Below are positions 1 to 9,785 of a stretch of DNA of 64,000 nt, in pieces. This stretch comes from Cytobacillus dafuensis (lineage in GTDB: Bacteria > Bacillota > Bacilli > Bacillales > Cytobacillaceae), in the NCBI RefSeq assembly GCF_007995155.1, contig NZ_CP042593.1:3266001-3330000 (forward strand). The letters are read 5' to 3'. Under the pieces are notes generated by a model. It saw only the letters and a program-made list of their open reading frames with translations, did no database searches and was not told where the DNA came from. Positions within the stretch are counted from its first letter, which is position 1. Every line of letters begins with the position of its first letter. Position numbers and translations under genes: made by a program.

Positions 1-12
1 TATATAAAAAAA

Positions 13-31
13 AGCCTCGAATAAACGAGAC
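13..31 (-). terminator. Rho-independent terminator after brxB
   Basis: On the minus strand a 6-bp stem (gtctcg / cgaggc, one G-U pair) around a tttatt loop is followed by a run of eight T. It lies just past the brxB stop codon and should end that transcript. Confidence 0.75.
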
Positions 32-42
32 TTTCATTATAC

Positions 43-480
43 TTAAATATCTTGACAATATTGTTCAAATGCATTTTGAAGCTTTTGAATAACAGCCATC
101 GGTTCATGTCCCTCAATTTCATGGCGCTCAATCATCGTACATAGCTTTCCATCCTTTAATATTGCAAAGGATGGGGATGAAGGTGGATAACCAGTAAAGT
201 AATTGCGTGCAAGAGCAGTTGCCTCTTTATCCTGACCTGCAAAAACTGTCACCAAATGATCTGGGCGCTTATCATAATGTAGTGAATGGGCTGCAGCTGG
301 GCGAGCAATCCCACCAGCGCACCCACAAACAGAATTAACCATGACAAGTGTTGTTCCTTTTTTGTTCAGTGCTTCTTCAACCTCATCAGTTGTTTTTAAT
401 TCAGTATAGCCAGCAGCCACGATTTCTTTTCGTGCCTGATTAACAACATCATTCATAAATAAATTAAAATCCATATTCAT
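43..480 (-). CDS. brxB: Bacilliredoxin BrxB (YphP/YqiW family)
   Basis: A 145-residue thioredoxin-fold protein of the family that removes bacillithiol from S-bacillithiolated cytosolic proteins after oxidative stress. The diagnostic CGC active site is at Cys52-Gly53-Cys54, within [10 protein letters not shown]. The attacking cysteine takes over bacillithiol from the client and the mixed disulfide is then reduced. Length is normal for the family. The start is the ATG preceded by gaggagc about 10 nt upstream. B. subtilis has two paralogues, BrxA (YphP) and BrxB (YqiW). I choose BrxB because yqiW is also near the bkd genes there. It has its own terminator and is separated by 160 bp from meaB, so it is probably a separate unit. 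Confidence 0.9.
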   Translation of the reverse strand: MNMDFNLFMNDVVNQARKEIVAAGYTELKTTDEVEEALNKKGTTLVMVNSVCGCAGGIARPAAAHSLHYDKRPDHLVTVFAGQDKEATALARNYFTGYPPSSPSFAILKDGKLCTMIERHEIEGHEPMAVIQKLQNAFEQYCQDI

Positions 481-618
481 CTGAATTATCGCTCCTCTAT
501 AATTTTAATAAGCCTTTACTACATCATACCAATTGTTCATACCCTTAATCAACGTATCAAGTTTATTAGAAAAATGAAGATGAATATTTAACTAATAACA
601 AGTGGTACTCATACATGA

Positions 619-642
619 AAAAGCTGCCAATAGGGCAGCCTT
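619..642 (-). terminator. Terminator after meaB
   Basis: Minus strand ggctgccctattggcagc forms a hairpin followed by tttttcat. It begins next to the meaB stop codon and closes the mutA-mutB-meaB transcript. Confidence 0.75.
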
Positions 643-1764
643 TTATGTCTCTTTTTCTGAATAAGCTCTGAATAAATCCTCTACTGCTGAGGTAACAGTT
701 CGATTTCCAGAGATAACTTCATTCTCTATTTTTGGAAGGAGAGGCTTTACTTCTTTGTGATAGAAAAAGCTGAATTGCAAATGATCAACAATCATAGAGT
801 AAAGCCATTCCTTTGTTTGCTCCCTTCTTCTTTCTTCAAACATACCCGAAGTCTTTGTTTTTACCTCAAAAGTATGGATCAAATCCCATATTTCCTGCAA
901 ACCTTCATGATAAATGGACGAGCATGTGACTGCTTTTGTTTCCCATCCTTTTGTAGCAGGCTGTAGAAAATGAAGAATTTGATTGTATTCTGACTTTGTT
1001 TTTAATGCGAGCTTTTTGTTTGAGCCGTCTGCTTTGTTCACAACAATGGCATCCGCCAGCTCCATGATCCCTTTTTTCATTCCTTGTAATTCGTCCCCTG
1101 CTCCAGTAAGAACGATAAGCATAAAAAAATCAACCATATCTCTAACGATTACTTCACTTTGTCCAACACCGACAGTTTCAACTAGAATGACATCAAAGCC
1201 AGCAGCCTCGCATAGGAGCATCGTTTCTCTCGTTTTTCTATGAACTCCGCCAAGCTTACCTGCAGATGGTGATGGCCTAATATACGCCCTCGGATTTCGC
1301 GAAAGCTGCTCCATTCTTGTTTTATCACCTAAGATACTGCCTCCGCTAATGCTAGAACTCGGATCAACAGCAAGAACGGCAACCTTTAAGCCTAAATCAC
1401 ATAAAAAGGTGCCAAAGGCTTCGATGAATGTGCTTTTTCCCGCACCTGGCACACCTGTTATACCAATACGAATAGCATTGCCGGAATAAGGAAGAAGCTT
1501 TTGCAAAAGGTCTTGAGCCTTACGAAAGTGATGCTCAGCGTTGCTTTCAATTAGTGTTATGGACTTGGCTAGCACTGTCCGATTTCCTTCAAGAATACCT
1601 TCAGCTAATTCATTAACATTCAATTCGGGTCTAGTTTTCTTTTGAAACTTTCTATTTTTCACAAAAGAAGTTTCATTCTTCAGCTCAACGCCTTTTCGAA
1701 CGATGCTAGTAAAATCGTCAGGATTTTTCTCATCAAACCATTCAGGTTTTTTGTCTTTATCCAT
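643..1764 (-). CDS. meaB: Methylmalonyl-CoA mutase-associated GTPase MeaB
   Basis: A 373-residue G3E-family P-loop GTPase (MeaB/ArgK). The family gates loading of adenosylcobalamin onto methylmalonyl-CoA mutase and protects the enzyme from inactivation. The Walker A motif GVPGAGKST is near residues 104-112, followed by the AVDPSS and ETVGVGQSE switch-type motifs and NKAD, the guanine-specificity motif. The start codon lies inside mutB, with an 8-nt overlap, behind a gaggaag ribosome binding site, so the two genes are probably translationally coupled. Older annotations call this family ArgK (an arginine transport kinase), but the position directly after mutB supports the mutase-chaperone role. 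Confidence 0.93.
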   Translation of the reverse strand: MDKDKKPEWFDEKNPDDFTSIVRKGVELKNETSFVKNRKFQKKTRPELNVNELAEGILEGNRTVLAKSITLIESNAEHHFRKAQDLLQKLLPYSGNAIRIGITGVPGAGKSTFIEAFGTFLCDLGLKVAVLAVDPSSSISGGSILGDKTRMEQLSRNPRAYIRPSPSAGKLGGVHRKTRETMLLCEAAGFDVILVETVGVGQSEVIVRDMVDFFMLIVLTGAGDELQGMKKGIMELADAIVVNKADGSNKKLALKTKSEYNQILHFLQPATKGWETKAVTCSSIYHEGLQEIWDLIHTFEVKTKTSGMFEERRREQTKEWLYSMIVDHLQFSFFYHKEVKPLLPKIENEVISGNRTVTSAVEDLFRAYSEKET

Positions 1765-3952
1765 TTAATACTTCCTCATAACCGAGGCGGTTATATATTT
1801 CGCGAATCACTTTTTGAGCAGCAACTGGAATAACTGTACCAGGACCAAAAATGGCTGCAGCTCCATGCTCATATAAATATTGATAGTCTTGAGCTGGGAT
1901 AACCCCGCCTATTACAACAAGAATATCTTCCCTTTTAAGCTTTTCAAGTTCTTCTACCAGCTGAGGAAGAAGTGTCTTGTGGCCGGCAGCAAGAGAGCTG
2001 ATCCCAATGACATGGACATCATTTTCCACAGCCTGTCTTGCCGTTTCTTCTGGTGTTTGGAATAATGGACCAATATCAACATCAAAGCCTAAATCCGCAA
2101 AAGCGGTAGCAATAACCTTTGCTCCACGATCATGTCCATCCTGACCCATTTTCGCGATGAGAATTCGAGGTCTTCTACCCTCATTTTCTAAAAAGTCATC
2201 CGTCATTTGCTTAACTTCCGTAATTTCTTCTTCATTAGAGAAAGCTGAGCTGTACACTCCGCTAATAGAGCGAATGATCGCTTTATGACGATTTGCGACT
2301 TTTTCGATGGCAAAAGAAATTTCTCCTAACGTTGCGCGTACTCTCGCTGCATTAACAGAAAGCTCAAGCAGGTTTCCTACACCTGTTTCCGCTGCTTGTG
2401 TAATCTCATCTAATGCCTGTAAAACTTTCTCTTCATCACGGGAAGCTTTTAACCCTTCTAGCTTTTCAAGCTGCTTCAAGCGGACAGCTGTATTATCGAT
2501 ATCAAGAATTTCAATCGGCTCTTCTTGATCAAGACGATATTTATTAACTCCGATAATCGTTTCCTTTCCAGAGTCAATTTGAGCTTGTCTTCTTGCTGCT
2601 GCTTCTTCAATTCTCATTTTTGGCAGGCCTGTTTCTATTGCTTTCGCCATTCCGCCCAGGTTTTCTATTTCTTCTATATGCTCCCAAGCACGTTTGATTA
2701 ATTCGTCAGTCAGTGACTCCACATAATAAGAACCTGCCCACGGGTCGATTACGTTTGTGATCCCCGTTTCTTCCTGAAGGAATAGCTGAGTATTTCGGGC
2801 GATACGTGCAGAGAAATCTGTTGGTAAGGCAATGGCTTCATCAAGAGCATTCGTATGAAGTGACTGAGTATGTCCCATTGCTGCTGCATGTGCTTCAATT
2901 AATGTACGGGTAACATTATTAAATGGATCCTGTTCTGTTAAACTCCAGCCCGATGTTTGTGAATGGGTTCTCAAAGCCATAGACTTTGAACTTTTCGGTT
3001 CGAATGTTTTCATCATTTTTGCCCAGATGAATCGGGCTGCGCGCATTTTAGCGACTTCCATAAAATAATTCATTCCAATGGCCCAGAAGAAAGAAAGTCT
3101 TGGTGCAAAAGAATCAATTTCTATTCCAGCTTTTAATCCTGTCCTTACATACTCCAAGCCATCTGCAAGCGTATAAGCAAGCTCTATGTCTGCTGGTGCC
3201 CCCGCTTCCTGCATATGGTAGCCGGAAATGCTAATACTATTGAACTTCGGCATATATTTGGATGTATATTCGAATATATCAGCGATAATTTTCATCGACA
3301 TTTCTGGTGGATAAATATATGTGTTACGAACCATATACTCTTTTAAAATATCATTTTGAATCGTACCTGATAATTTTTCCTGACTGACTCCTTGTTCTTC
3401 AGCAGTAACGATATAGAAGGCCATAATAGGCAAAACCGCACCATTCATTGTCATCGAAACGGACATTTGATCTAAAGGAATTCCGTCAAAAAGTGTTTTC
3501 ATGTCAAGAACTGAATCAATGGCAACACCTGCTTTTCCCACATCTCCAACAACTCTTGGATGATCGGAATCATAACCTCGATGAGTGGCAAGGTCAAATG
3601 CTACGGATAGCCCTTTTTGTCCCATGGCAAGATTACGACGGTAAAAGGCATTACTTTCTTCAGCTGTTGAAAATCCTGCATATTGACGGACCGTCCAAGG
3701 CCTATTTACATACATCGTTGGATAAGGACCTCTTGTATAAGGAGGTAGCCCTGGTATACCATCTAAATGTTGAAAGCCTTCTAAATCTTCTTCTGTATAA
3801 AGGGGTTTTAATGCGATTTTTTCATTTGTTTCAAAAAGAAGATCATCAATCGACACTTTCAAGTCTTGATCTGCGCTCTCTTTCCACGTTTCCTTATCTG
3901 ACTGGTCATCTTCAAAAAGGGAAATATTTTTAAAATCAGGTTTATTAGTCAT
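1757..3952 (-). CDS. mutB: Methylmalonyl-CoA mutase, large (catalytic) subunit
   Basis: 731 residues. It interconverts (R)-methylmalonyl-CoA and succinyl-CoA using adenosylcobalamin, which lets propionyl-CoA from isoleucine, valine and odd-chain fatty acids enter the TCA cycle. The N-terminal two thirds is the TIM-barrel substrate domain ([35 protein letters not shown]). The C-terminal ~140 residues are the B12-binding Rossmann domain, with DGHDRG at residues 605-610 supplying the lower-ligand histidine (His607). Length matches the catalytic subunits of heterodimeric mutases. The ATG follows ggaggtgac and overlaps the end of mutA by 8 nt. The gene is also known as scpA or mcmA in other species. 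Confidence 0.96.
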   Translation of the reverse strand: MTNKPDFKNISLFEDDQSDKETWKESADQDLKVSIDDLLFETNEKIALKPLYTEEDLEGFQHLDGIPGLPPYTRGPYPTMYVNRPWTVRQYAGFSTAEESNAFYRRNLAMGQKGLSVAFDLATHRGYDSDHPRVVGDVGKAGVAIDSVLDMKTLFDGIPLDQMSVSMTMNGAVLPIMAFYIVTAEEQGVSQEKLSGTIQNDILKEYMVRNTYIYPPEMSMKIIADIFEYTSKYMPKFNSISISGYHMQEAGAPADIELAYTLADGLEYVRTGLKAGIEIDSFAPRLSFFWAIGMNYFMEVAKMRAARFIWAKMMKTFEPKSSKSMALRTHSQTSGWSLTEQDPFNNVTRTLIEAHAAAMGHTQSLHTNALDEAIALPTDFSARIARNTQLFLQEETGITNVIDPWAGSYYVESLTDELIKRAWEHIEEIENLGGMAKAIETGLPKMRIEEAAARRQAQIDSGKETIIGVNKYRLDQEEPIEILDIDNTAVRLKQLEKLEGLKASRDEEKVLQALDEITQAAETGVGNLLELSVNAARVRATLGEISFAIEKVANRHKAIIRSISGVYSSAFSNEEEITEVKQMTDDFLENEGRRPRILIAKMGQDGHDRGAKVIATAFADLGFDVDIGPLFQTPEETARQAVENDVHVIGISSLAAGHKTLLPQLVEELEKLKREDILVVIGGVIPAQDYQYLYEHGAAAIFGPGTVIPVAAQKVIREIYNRLGYEEVLNG

Positions 3953-5771
3953 TGCTTGTCACCTCCATTTCCTTTAACAAAGAAGAAAGAATGTCGAAAC
4001 AATCGCTACGGATATGAATAAATTGATCGATTCCAGCTTGCTTTAATTTCTCCTGCATTTCTTTCTCAGGACGTCCAGCTAGAGAAACTTTTACCTTTGT
4101 CAGTTCTTCTTTAATTATGCGTACAATTTCAAATGCAGCTTCCTCATATTGTTTGTCCGTACCGCAAATAACATAATGGCTAAGATTTGATTCTTTAATG
4201 AATTGAATTGCCATTTCAGGCTTTTCAATATTCTCGCTCTTCTGTGCGTGAATTCCTCCTGGAGCAAGAAATCCAGTAATAAAATCCGCTCTAGCCTTAT
4301 GTGCTTTTAGATCTCCAAGGCAAATAAGACCTACTGTAGGCTTATATCCTGATTGTTCTAAGTTTTCTGCACTTATACGAAGTTTTTCAAATAGCTCAGA
4401 TAGACGTAATTGCGGTATAGATGAAGTAATTAGTTTTTCTGCATTTTTTAAAGGCTTGTCATGTAAATTTGCGTAAATATTAGTACCAATAATACTTTGC
4501 TTTCGTGTAAAAATAGCTTCATTTCTTTGCTTTAACACTTCTTCGATTTGAGCATGAAGCCAGCCAGATTTTAGAGCATTTCCAATACCATCTTTTTCTT
4601 CGATTTGAAGAAATAATGCCCATGCGTTTTCCGCTAACTCATTGGTTAAGCTCTCGATATACCAAGAGCCGCCAGCAGGATCAACTACTTTTTCTAAATG
4701 AGCTTCATTTTTTAATATCAGCTGTGTATTGCGAGCGACTCGATCGGAAAATGTAGTTGGTTCCCCTTCAGGCTCATTAAATGGGCTGACATGTAGATAT
4801 TGAATTCCACCTAGAACTGCTGCAAATGCTTCGTTACCAGCCCTTAGCAAATTGACATAAGGGTCATAAACCGTTTTCGTAAACGAGGATGTTTCAGCTG
4901 TAATGACCATTTTACGATCTTCTTTTTTTGCACCGTATGCTTCAGTTACCTTACTCCAAAGAAGCCTTGCAGCACGAAGCTTTGCAATCTCCATAAAAAA
5001 GTTAGCACCGATAGAAAACTTAAAAATCATTTTTGATAATATTGTTTCGAGTTTTAAACCACGATTAAGGAGCTCCTGAATATGGTGCACTGCTGTGGCT
5101 AGTGCAATTGCAAGATCTTGAACCGCGTTTCCACCAGCATTATGATAAACACTAGTATTAACTAAAATAGTCCGAAGGTTTGGCATCGTTCTGTCTGCCG
5201 ATTGAATGACTTCTGCCCAATTGTCATAGATTTCACTATTTGGTGCATGACCTTGAATCGCACCTAATGTAAATGGATCTGCCGCAATATAACCAGAAAT
5301 TTTGTCACGATTAGCTAGATTGGATAGTATGGAGAGAATTTGACTTTGATTGTCATTTGTTTCAACACTGAATGGGTATTTTGTATATACTTTCTCAGCT
5401 AGCGTTTTAATGTCGTTCAGTTCAATTTTATTAGCATTAAAGGCAATGGCCGTTTGTCCTTTATCAAAAGAAGACCGTAGTTTTTCTTGGAACTCTTCTC
5501 CATTTTCGATTTTTTGAGCGATTTTCCATTCTTCTGTAAGATAACCAAGGGAATTAAACCCTCTCCGAAAATCTGCTTGTCCTGGGAATTGAGATATTTT
5601 TTTGTTTTCAAGATCCTCTTTCGTATAAAGCGGTTTCAATTCAATGTTTTCAAATGTATTTGTTTTTAAGGAATTAACCGCTTTTCCTTTTAATGCTTCC
5701 TCTGCTTTTTGTGTCCAATCATCAAGTGAATATGTTCGAAATGATTCATTTACCATATCTTTTAATGTCAT
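3945..5771 (-). CDS. mutA: Methylmalonyl-CoA mutase, small (non-catalytic) subunit
   Basis: 608 residues, homologous to MutB across the barrel domain but shorter. In heterodimeric mutases this subunit is structural. Consistent with that, the C-terminal B12-like domain has [11 protein letters not shown] where MutB has DGHDRG, so the cobalt-ligand motif is lost. It is the first gene of mutA-mutB-meaB. The ATG is preceded in frame by a stop codon (TAG four codons upstream), so the start is firm. However, the only strong Shine-Dalgarno sequence (gggaggg) is 26 nt upstream, separated from the ATG by a small hairpin; this is reported as a finding. The 567-bp gap to bkdB carries a structured repeat element. 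Confidence 0.95.
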   Translation of the reverse strand: MTLKDMVNESFRTYSLDDWTQKAEEALKGKAVNSLKTNTFENIELKPLYTKEDLENKKISQFPGQADFRRGFNSLGYLTEEWKIAQKIENGEEFQEKLRSSFDKGQTAIAFNANKIELNDIKTLAEKVYTKYPFSVETNDNQSQILSILSNLANRDKISGYIAADPFTLGAIQGHAPNSEIYDNWAEVIQSADRTMPNLRTILVNTSVYHNAGGNAVQDLAIALATAVHHIQELLNRGLKLETILSKMIFKFSIGANFFMEIAKLRAARLLWSKVTEAYGAKKEDRKMVITAETSSFTKTVYDPYVNLLRAGNEAFAAVLGGIQYLHVSPFNEPEGEPTTFSDRVARNTQLILKNEAHLEKVVDPAGGSWYIESLTNELAENAWALFLQIEEKDGIGNALKSGWLHAQIEEVLKQRNEAIFTRKQSIIGTNIYANLHDKPLKNAEKLITSSIPQLRLSELFEKLRISAENLEQSGYKPTVGLICLGDLKAHKARADFITGFLAPGGIHAQKSENIEKPEMAIQFIKESNLSHYVICGTDKQYEEAAFEIVRIIKEELTKVKVSLAGRPEKEMQEKLKQAGIDQFIHIRSDCFDILSSLLKEMEVTSND

Positions 5772-5776
5772 ATTAA

Positions 5777-5804
5777 CTGTCTAAAGCAGACAGCTTTCCC
5801 TCCC
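5777..5804 (-). promoter_or_regulatory. mutA ribosome binding site with intervening hairpin
   Basis: On the minus strand gggaggg (5804-5798) is followed by a 6-bp stem, ctgtct / agacag, with loop gcttt (5793-5777), and then ttaat and the mutA ATG. The linear distance from SD to ATG is 26 nt, but folding of the 17-nt hairpin leaves 9 nt, a normal spacing. Whether the hairpin controls initiation is inference. Confidence 0.5.
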
Positions 5805-5821
5805 TTCATAAAGTGAAACTT

Positions 5822-5973
5822 CCATCAGTGGGGGTTTTTCGAAGCACAGGACGTGCTAGTGCCGACGTTGCCACAGGACGTGGCGTTCTTAGTCGGTTTT
5901 CATCCCCCACTGATGGTTAGTTGCGGCCCACAGGAAGTGGGTCACGCAGATGTTGCCACACGATGTGGCGCTT
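5822..5973 (-). ncRNA. Tandem Bacillaceae-1-like structured element between bkdB and mutA
   Basis: A perfect 13-bp inverted repeat (ccatcagtggggg at 5822-5834, its complement at 5904-5916) encloses two minus-strand hairpins. These are gccac-GTCCT-gtggc (5884-5870), inside an outer ccgac/gtcgg stem, and agcac-GTCCT-gtgct (5857-5843). Paired hairpins with RUCCU loops are the hallmark I recall for the Rfam Bacillaceae-1 RNA motif. A second, decayed unit follows with hairpins gccac-ATCGT-gtggc (5969-5955) and cccac-TTCCT-gtggg (5941-5927). It sits in the sense orientation of the bkd and mut genes, so it would be transcribed on any readthrough from bkdB. A plain repeat element that happens to fold is the alternative. 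Confidence 0.5.
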
Positions 5974-6001
5974 TTAGTCTGTGTTCATTTTATAGGCCTT
6001 T

Positions 6002-6073
6002 ACGGGCAGTTGATCCCCCATTTAGGTTTCTTTGATTCTCTCGCAACCGTGTAGTGGGGATCTTACTGCCCGT
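6002..6073. repeat. Long stem-loop element in the bkdB-mutA gap
   Basis: acgggcagttgatcccc (6002-6018) pairs with ggggatcttactgcccgt (6056-6073) to give a stem of about 17 bp, with one bulge, around a loop of 37 nt. It directly follows the Bacillaceae-1-like units and is probably part of the same composite repeat. There is no T-run, so it is not a standard terminator. From about 6080 to 6285 I see nothing recognisable. Confidence 0.55.
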
Positions 6074-6283
6074 TAATCTGCGATAATTACATAAGACCGT
6101 CCATTTCTATTGGAGGTTTTAGCTAGAAAAGCTTTCCACTGGAGCGGAATTATATCAAAATTCATAAAAATCATGACATTAATATTTTATTATACATATT
6201 TAAAACAAGCAATTACGGTTCTGTCTTCAATATTTAGGCACTCGAACAAGTAGAATTCTGTTTTTGTACACTTTAAAATAAGT

Positions 6284-6322
6284 ACTGAAAAAAGGCTGCC
6301 GATTCTTTTCGGCAGCCTTTTT
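6284..6322 (-). terminator. Terminator after bkdB
   Basis: Minus strand aaaggctgccg-aaaagaat-cggcagccttt, an 11-bp stem followed by a T-rich tail, lies 17 nt past the bkdB stop codon. It marks the end of the bkd operon and implies that mutA needs readthrough or its own promoter. Confidence 0.85.
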
Positions 6323-6338
6323 ATTAAGAAAGTCCGTA

Positions 6339-7658
6339 TTAATATACAGATGTATTTTCTTTTGAAGTATTTTCAAGAATTTCTTTTACGCGCTTAAGGA
6401 ATTGGCCACAAATAAGACCGTCTAGTACACGATGGTCAAGTGACATACATAGGTTGACCATATCGCGGACAGCGATCATACCGTTATCCATAACAACCGG
6501 ACGCTTCACAATAGATTCAACTTGAAGAATCGCTGCTTGTGGATAGTTAATGATTCCATTTGATTGAATGGAGCCAAATGAACCAGTGTTATTTACAGTG
6601 AATGTACCACCTGTCATCTCAGCTGAAGTTAACTTACCTGCACGAACCTTCCCTGCAAGCTCGCCAATCTCACGTGCAATGCCTTTGATTGTTTTTTCAT
6701 CAGCATTTTTAATAACTGGTACAAATAATGCATCATCTGTCGCAACAGCGATAGAAAGATTGATATCTTTCTTCTGAACGATTTTGTCGCCAGCCCACAT
6801 TGAGTTAATTTGTGGGAACTCTTTAAGTGCTTGAGCAACAGCTTTTACGAAGAATGCAAAGAAAGTAAGGTTGAAGCCCTCTTTTTTCTTGAATTCATTT
6901 TTAATGGAATTACGGTAATTAACAAGATTTGTAACATCCACTTCGATCATAGTCCAAGCGTGTGGAGCTTCATGCTTACTGCGAAGCATGTTAGCTGCAA
7001 TTGCTTTACGAACACCAGAAACAGGAATTTCAATGTCACCTGATACAACTGGCACATTTGGAGCAGGTGCAGCTTGTTTTGCAGGAGCTGGAGCTGCTGC
7101 TGCTGCTGCTGCTGCCTGTGCAGGTGCAGCTGGTGCTGCAGTAGCTGCTGTTGGAATATTTCCAGACTCAATAATTTTCGTTAAATCTTTACGAGTAATA
7201 CGGCCGCCGGCACCAGTACCCGCTACTTGATTTAAATCAATACCATGCTCTTGAGAAAGCTTTAATACAGCAGGTGAATAGCGAACTTTGCTGCCATCCT
7301 CTGCTACAGGGGCAGCAGTAGCTGCCGCTGTTGGTGCAGGTGCAGCACTTGCCGCAGGAGCTGCTGCTGCTGGTGTTTCTGCTTGTGGAGCTGGAGCAGC
7401 TTCTTCTGTACCGCCGCCTTCTGTTTCGATCGTAAGGATTATTGCACCAACATCATATGTTTCACCCTCAGCAGCGATTAATTCTTTAATCGTACCGGTA
7501 AAGGAAGATGGAATTTCTGAATTTACTTTATCTGTTGTTACTTCCGCAAGTGCGTCATATTTATTTACTTTATCGCCAACGGATACTAACCATCTATTAA
7601 TTGTACCTTCTGTAACACTTTCCCCTAATTGAGGCATTTTAATTTGTTCGATAGCCAA
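6339..7658 (-). CDS. bkdB: Branched-chain 2-oxoacid dehydrogenase E2 (lipoamide acyltransferase)
   Basis: 439 residues; the structural core of the branched-chain oxoacid dehydrogenase complex. It transfers acyl groups from E1 to CoA. The N-terminal lipoyl domain has the lipoylated lysine in TTDKVNSE (about Lys44). An Ala/Pro linker (~80-125) precedes the E3/E1-binding domain (~128-165, VRYSPAVLKLSQEHGIDLNQ), then a second very Ala-rich linker (~170-203) and the catalytic domain ending in the active-site motif DHRVLDG. There is a single lipoyl domain, as in B. subtilis BkdB. The second linker contains a (GCT/GCA)n codon run. It is the last gene of the operon, 75 nt after bkdAB, with a strong terminator behind it. 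Confidence 0.96.
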   Translation of the reverse strand: MAIEQIKMPQLGESVTEGTINRWLVSVGDKVNKYDALAEVTTDKVNSEIPSSFTGTIKELIAAEGETYDVGAIILTIETEGGGTEEAAPAPQAETPAAAAPAASAAPAPTAAATAAPVAEDGSKVRYSPAVLKLSQEHGIDLNQVAGTGAGGRITRKDLTKIIESGNIPTAATAAPAAPAQAAAAAAAAPAPAKQAAPAPNVPVVSGDIEIPVSGVRKAIAANMLRSKHEAPHAWTMIEVDVTNLVNYRNSIKNEFKKKEGFNLTFFAFFVKAVAQALKEFPQINSMWAGDKIVQKKDINLSIAVATDDALFVPVIKNADEKTIKGIAREIGELAGKVRAGKLTSAEMTGGTFTVNNTGSFGSIQSNGIINYPQAAILQVESIVKRPVVMDNGMIAVRDMVNLCMSLDHRVLDGLICGQFLKRVKEILENTSKENTSVY

Positions 7659-7732
7659 TGGAATTGACCTCCTTCTAACATTTGAGTGTCTTGGTGTAAA
7701 AATTTATCTAGCTAGGCGTTTCAGCATTTCTA

Positions 7733-8716
7733 TTAATATTCAGCAAGCTCTCTAGCTGCTTTTTCTACTTTATCAGGGTTAACCATGAAGTATTTTTCCA
7801 TTGTTGGAGCATATGGCATAGATGGTACATCAGGGCCTGCAAGACGCATAATTGGAGCATCAAGCTCGAATAGGCAATTTTCAGCAATAATCGCTGCAAC
7901 TTCACCCATAATGCTACCTTCTTTATTATCCTCAGTTAATAGTAATACTTTACCAGTTTTTGAAGCTGCTTCAATGATCGCTTCTTTGTCAAGAGGATAG
8001 ATCGTTCTTAAGTCAAGGATGTGAGCTGAAATGCCATCTTTTGCTAACTTTTCAGCAGCTTGAAGTGCGAAATGAACACAAAGTCCATAAGTAATAATTG
8101 TAATGTCTTCACCCTCACGCTTTACATCTGCTTTTCCAATTGGTAATACATAATCATCATCTGGAACTTCACCTTTAATTAAACGGTAAGCACGTTTATG
8201 TTCAAAGAAAAGTACAGGATCTTCATCGCGAATTGCTGCTTTTAATAATCCTTTAACATCATACGGTGTAGAAGGCATAACGATTTTTAAACCAGGTTGG
8301 TTAGCAAAAACTGCTTCTACAGATTGGGAATGGTATAATGCACCGTGAACTCCGCCACCATATGGTGCACGAATAACCATTGGACATGTCCAATCATTGT
8401 TTGAACGGTAACGAATTCTTGAAGCTTCAGAAATGATTTGGTTTACTGCTGGCATAATGAAATCAGCAAATTGCATTTCAGCAATTGGGCGCATGCCGTA
8501 CATAGCAGCACCAATACCAACTCCGGCAATAGCAGACTCTGCAAGAGGTGTATCAAGTACACGATCTTCTCCGAACTTGTCGTATAAGCCTTGAGTAGCT
8601 TTGAATACTCCACCTTTTCTTCCAACGTCTTCACCTAAAACAAAGACCTTTGGATCTCTTTCCATCTCTTCGCGGATAGCCATAGTAACCGCATCAATAT
8701 AAGAAATTACAGCCAT
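7733..8716 (-). CDS. bkdAB: Branched-chain 2-oxoacid dehydrogenase E1 beta subunit
   Basis: 327 residues. Together with BkdAA it forms the thiamine-diphosphate-dependent E1, which decarboxylates 2-oxoisovalerate, 2-oxo-3-methylvalerate and 2-oxoisocaproate and reductively acylates E2 lipoate. Typical beta-subunit motifs are VFVLGEDVGRKGGVF near residue 25, LAESAIAGVGIGAAMYG, and the APYGGGVHGALYHSQS loop around residue 120. The C-terminal transketolase-type domain contains GPDVPSMPYAPTMEKYF. It starts 15 nt after bkdAA and is part of the SigL-driven operon. Confidence 0.96.
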   Translation of the reverse strand: MAVISYIDAVTMAIREEMERDPKVFVLGEDVGRKGGVFKATQGLYDKFGEDRVLDTPLAESAIAGVGIGAAMYGMRPIAEMQFADFIMPAVNQIISEASRIRYRSNNDWTCPMVIRAPYGGGVHGALYHSQSVEAVFANQPGLKIVMPSTPYDVKGLLKAAIRDEDPVLFFEHKRAYRLIKGEVPDDDYVLPIGKADVKREGEDITIITYGLCVHFALQAAEKLAKDGISAHILDLRTIYPLDKEAIIEAASKTGKVLLLTEDNKEGSIMGEVAAIIAENCLFELDAPIMRLAGPDVPSMPYAPTMEKYFMVNPDKVEKAARELAEY

Positions 8717-8731
8717 TTTTGTTCCCCCTTA

Positions 8732-9727
8732 CTATTCAGCATAAACGTATTTCAATGCATGTTCCGCTTCAGCATATGGTGCATTTTCAGCATATTCTGT
8801 AGCTTCATTCACTAAACTCATTATACGATCATTAATTTCCTTTTCTTTCGCATCATCCATAACTCCTGATTCTTTTAAGTAAGCACCAAAAGTAATAATG
8901 GAGTCTTTTGTTTTTGCTTCTGCCACTTCATCTGGTGAACGGTAGCTGCGGTCATCATCATCAGAAGAGTGTGGTGTTAAACGGTATGATACTGTCTCAA
9001 CCAATGTTGGACCTTCACCACGACGGCCTCTATCAGCTGCTTCTTTAACAGCTTGATACACTTCAAGTGGATCATTACCATCAACAGTAATACCAGGCAT
9101 ACCATAACCAATTGCACGATCAGATACTTTTTCACATGCTAATTGCTTTTCAATTGGTACTGAGATTGCATATTTATTATTTTCACACATAAAGATAACA
9201 GGAAGTTTGTGAACACCAGCAAAGTTAGCTCCTTCATGGAAATCACCTTGGTTAGATGATCCTTCACCGAATGTTACAAATGTAACTAAATCTTTCTTCT
9301 CCATTTTCCCAGCTAACGCAATACCAACAGCATGTGGCACTTGTGTTGTAACTGGTGAAGAACCTGTAACAATACGGTTTTTCTTTTGACCAAAATGTCC
9401 TGGCATTTGACGGCCACCTGAGTTTGGATCTTCAGCTTTCGCAAATGCAGATAACATTAAATCTTTCGGAGTCATACCAAAAGTTAAAACTACACCCATA
9501 TCACGGTAGTAAGGTAGTGCATAGTCTTTCTCAGTATCAAGTGCAAAAGCAGCACCTACTTGAGCAGCTTCTTGACCTTGACATGAAATAACGAACGGAA
9601 TTTTTCCAGCACGGTTCAAAAGCCACATACGCTCGTCAATACGACGGGCTAATAGCATTGTTTCATACATTTCTAATACTTTTTCATCGCTTAAACCTAA
9701 AGCTTTATGACGATTTTTTTTAGCCAT
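8732..9727 (-). CDS. bkdAA: Branched-chain 2-oxoacid dehydrogenase E1 alpha subunit
   Basis: 331 residues, matching the bacterial E1 alpha family. The ThDP motif is GEGSSNQGDFHEG followed about 30 residues later by ENNKYAISVP. The phosphorylation-loop region of mitochondrial homologues corresponds to YRLTPHSSDDDDRSYR. The N-terminus (MAKKNRHKALGLSDEK) follows a ggaggt site. It is located between lpdV and bkdAB, in the order expected for the Bacillus bkd operon. Confidence 0.96.
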   Translation of the reverse strand: MAKKNRHKALGLSDEKVLEMYETMLLARRIDERMWLLNRAGKIPFVISCQGQEAAQVGAAFALDTEKDYALPYYRDMGVVLTFGMTPKDLMLSAFAKAEDPNSGGRQMPGHFGQKKNRIVTGSSPVTTQVPHAVGIALAGKMEKKDLVTFVTFGEGSSNQGDFHEGANFAGVHKLPVIFMCENNKYAISVPIEKQLACEKVSDRAIGYGMPGITVDGNDPLEVYQAVKEAADRGRRGEGPTLVETVSYRLTPHSSDDDDRSYRSPDEVAEAKTKDSIITFGAYLKESGVMDDAKEKEINDRIMSLVNEATEYAENAPYAEAEHALKYVYAE

Positions 9728-9785
9728 TTTATAACCTCCTAAATGAGTATGTATGGAGCCTCAAGAAGAGGCTCCTTGTATACGA

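Noticed and set aside
3448..3933. 161-codon plus-strand open frame
   Set aside because: Lies antisense within mutB, has no ribosome binding site, and the mutB reading is unambiguous.
6947..7171. Gln-rich open frame in bkdB
   Set aside because: Out-of-frame product of the GCT/GCA repeat tract; shadow of the Ala linker.
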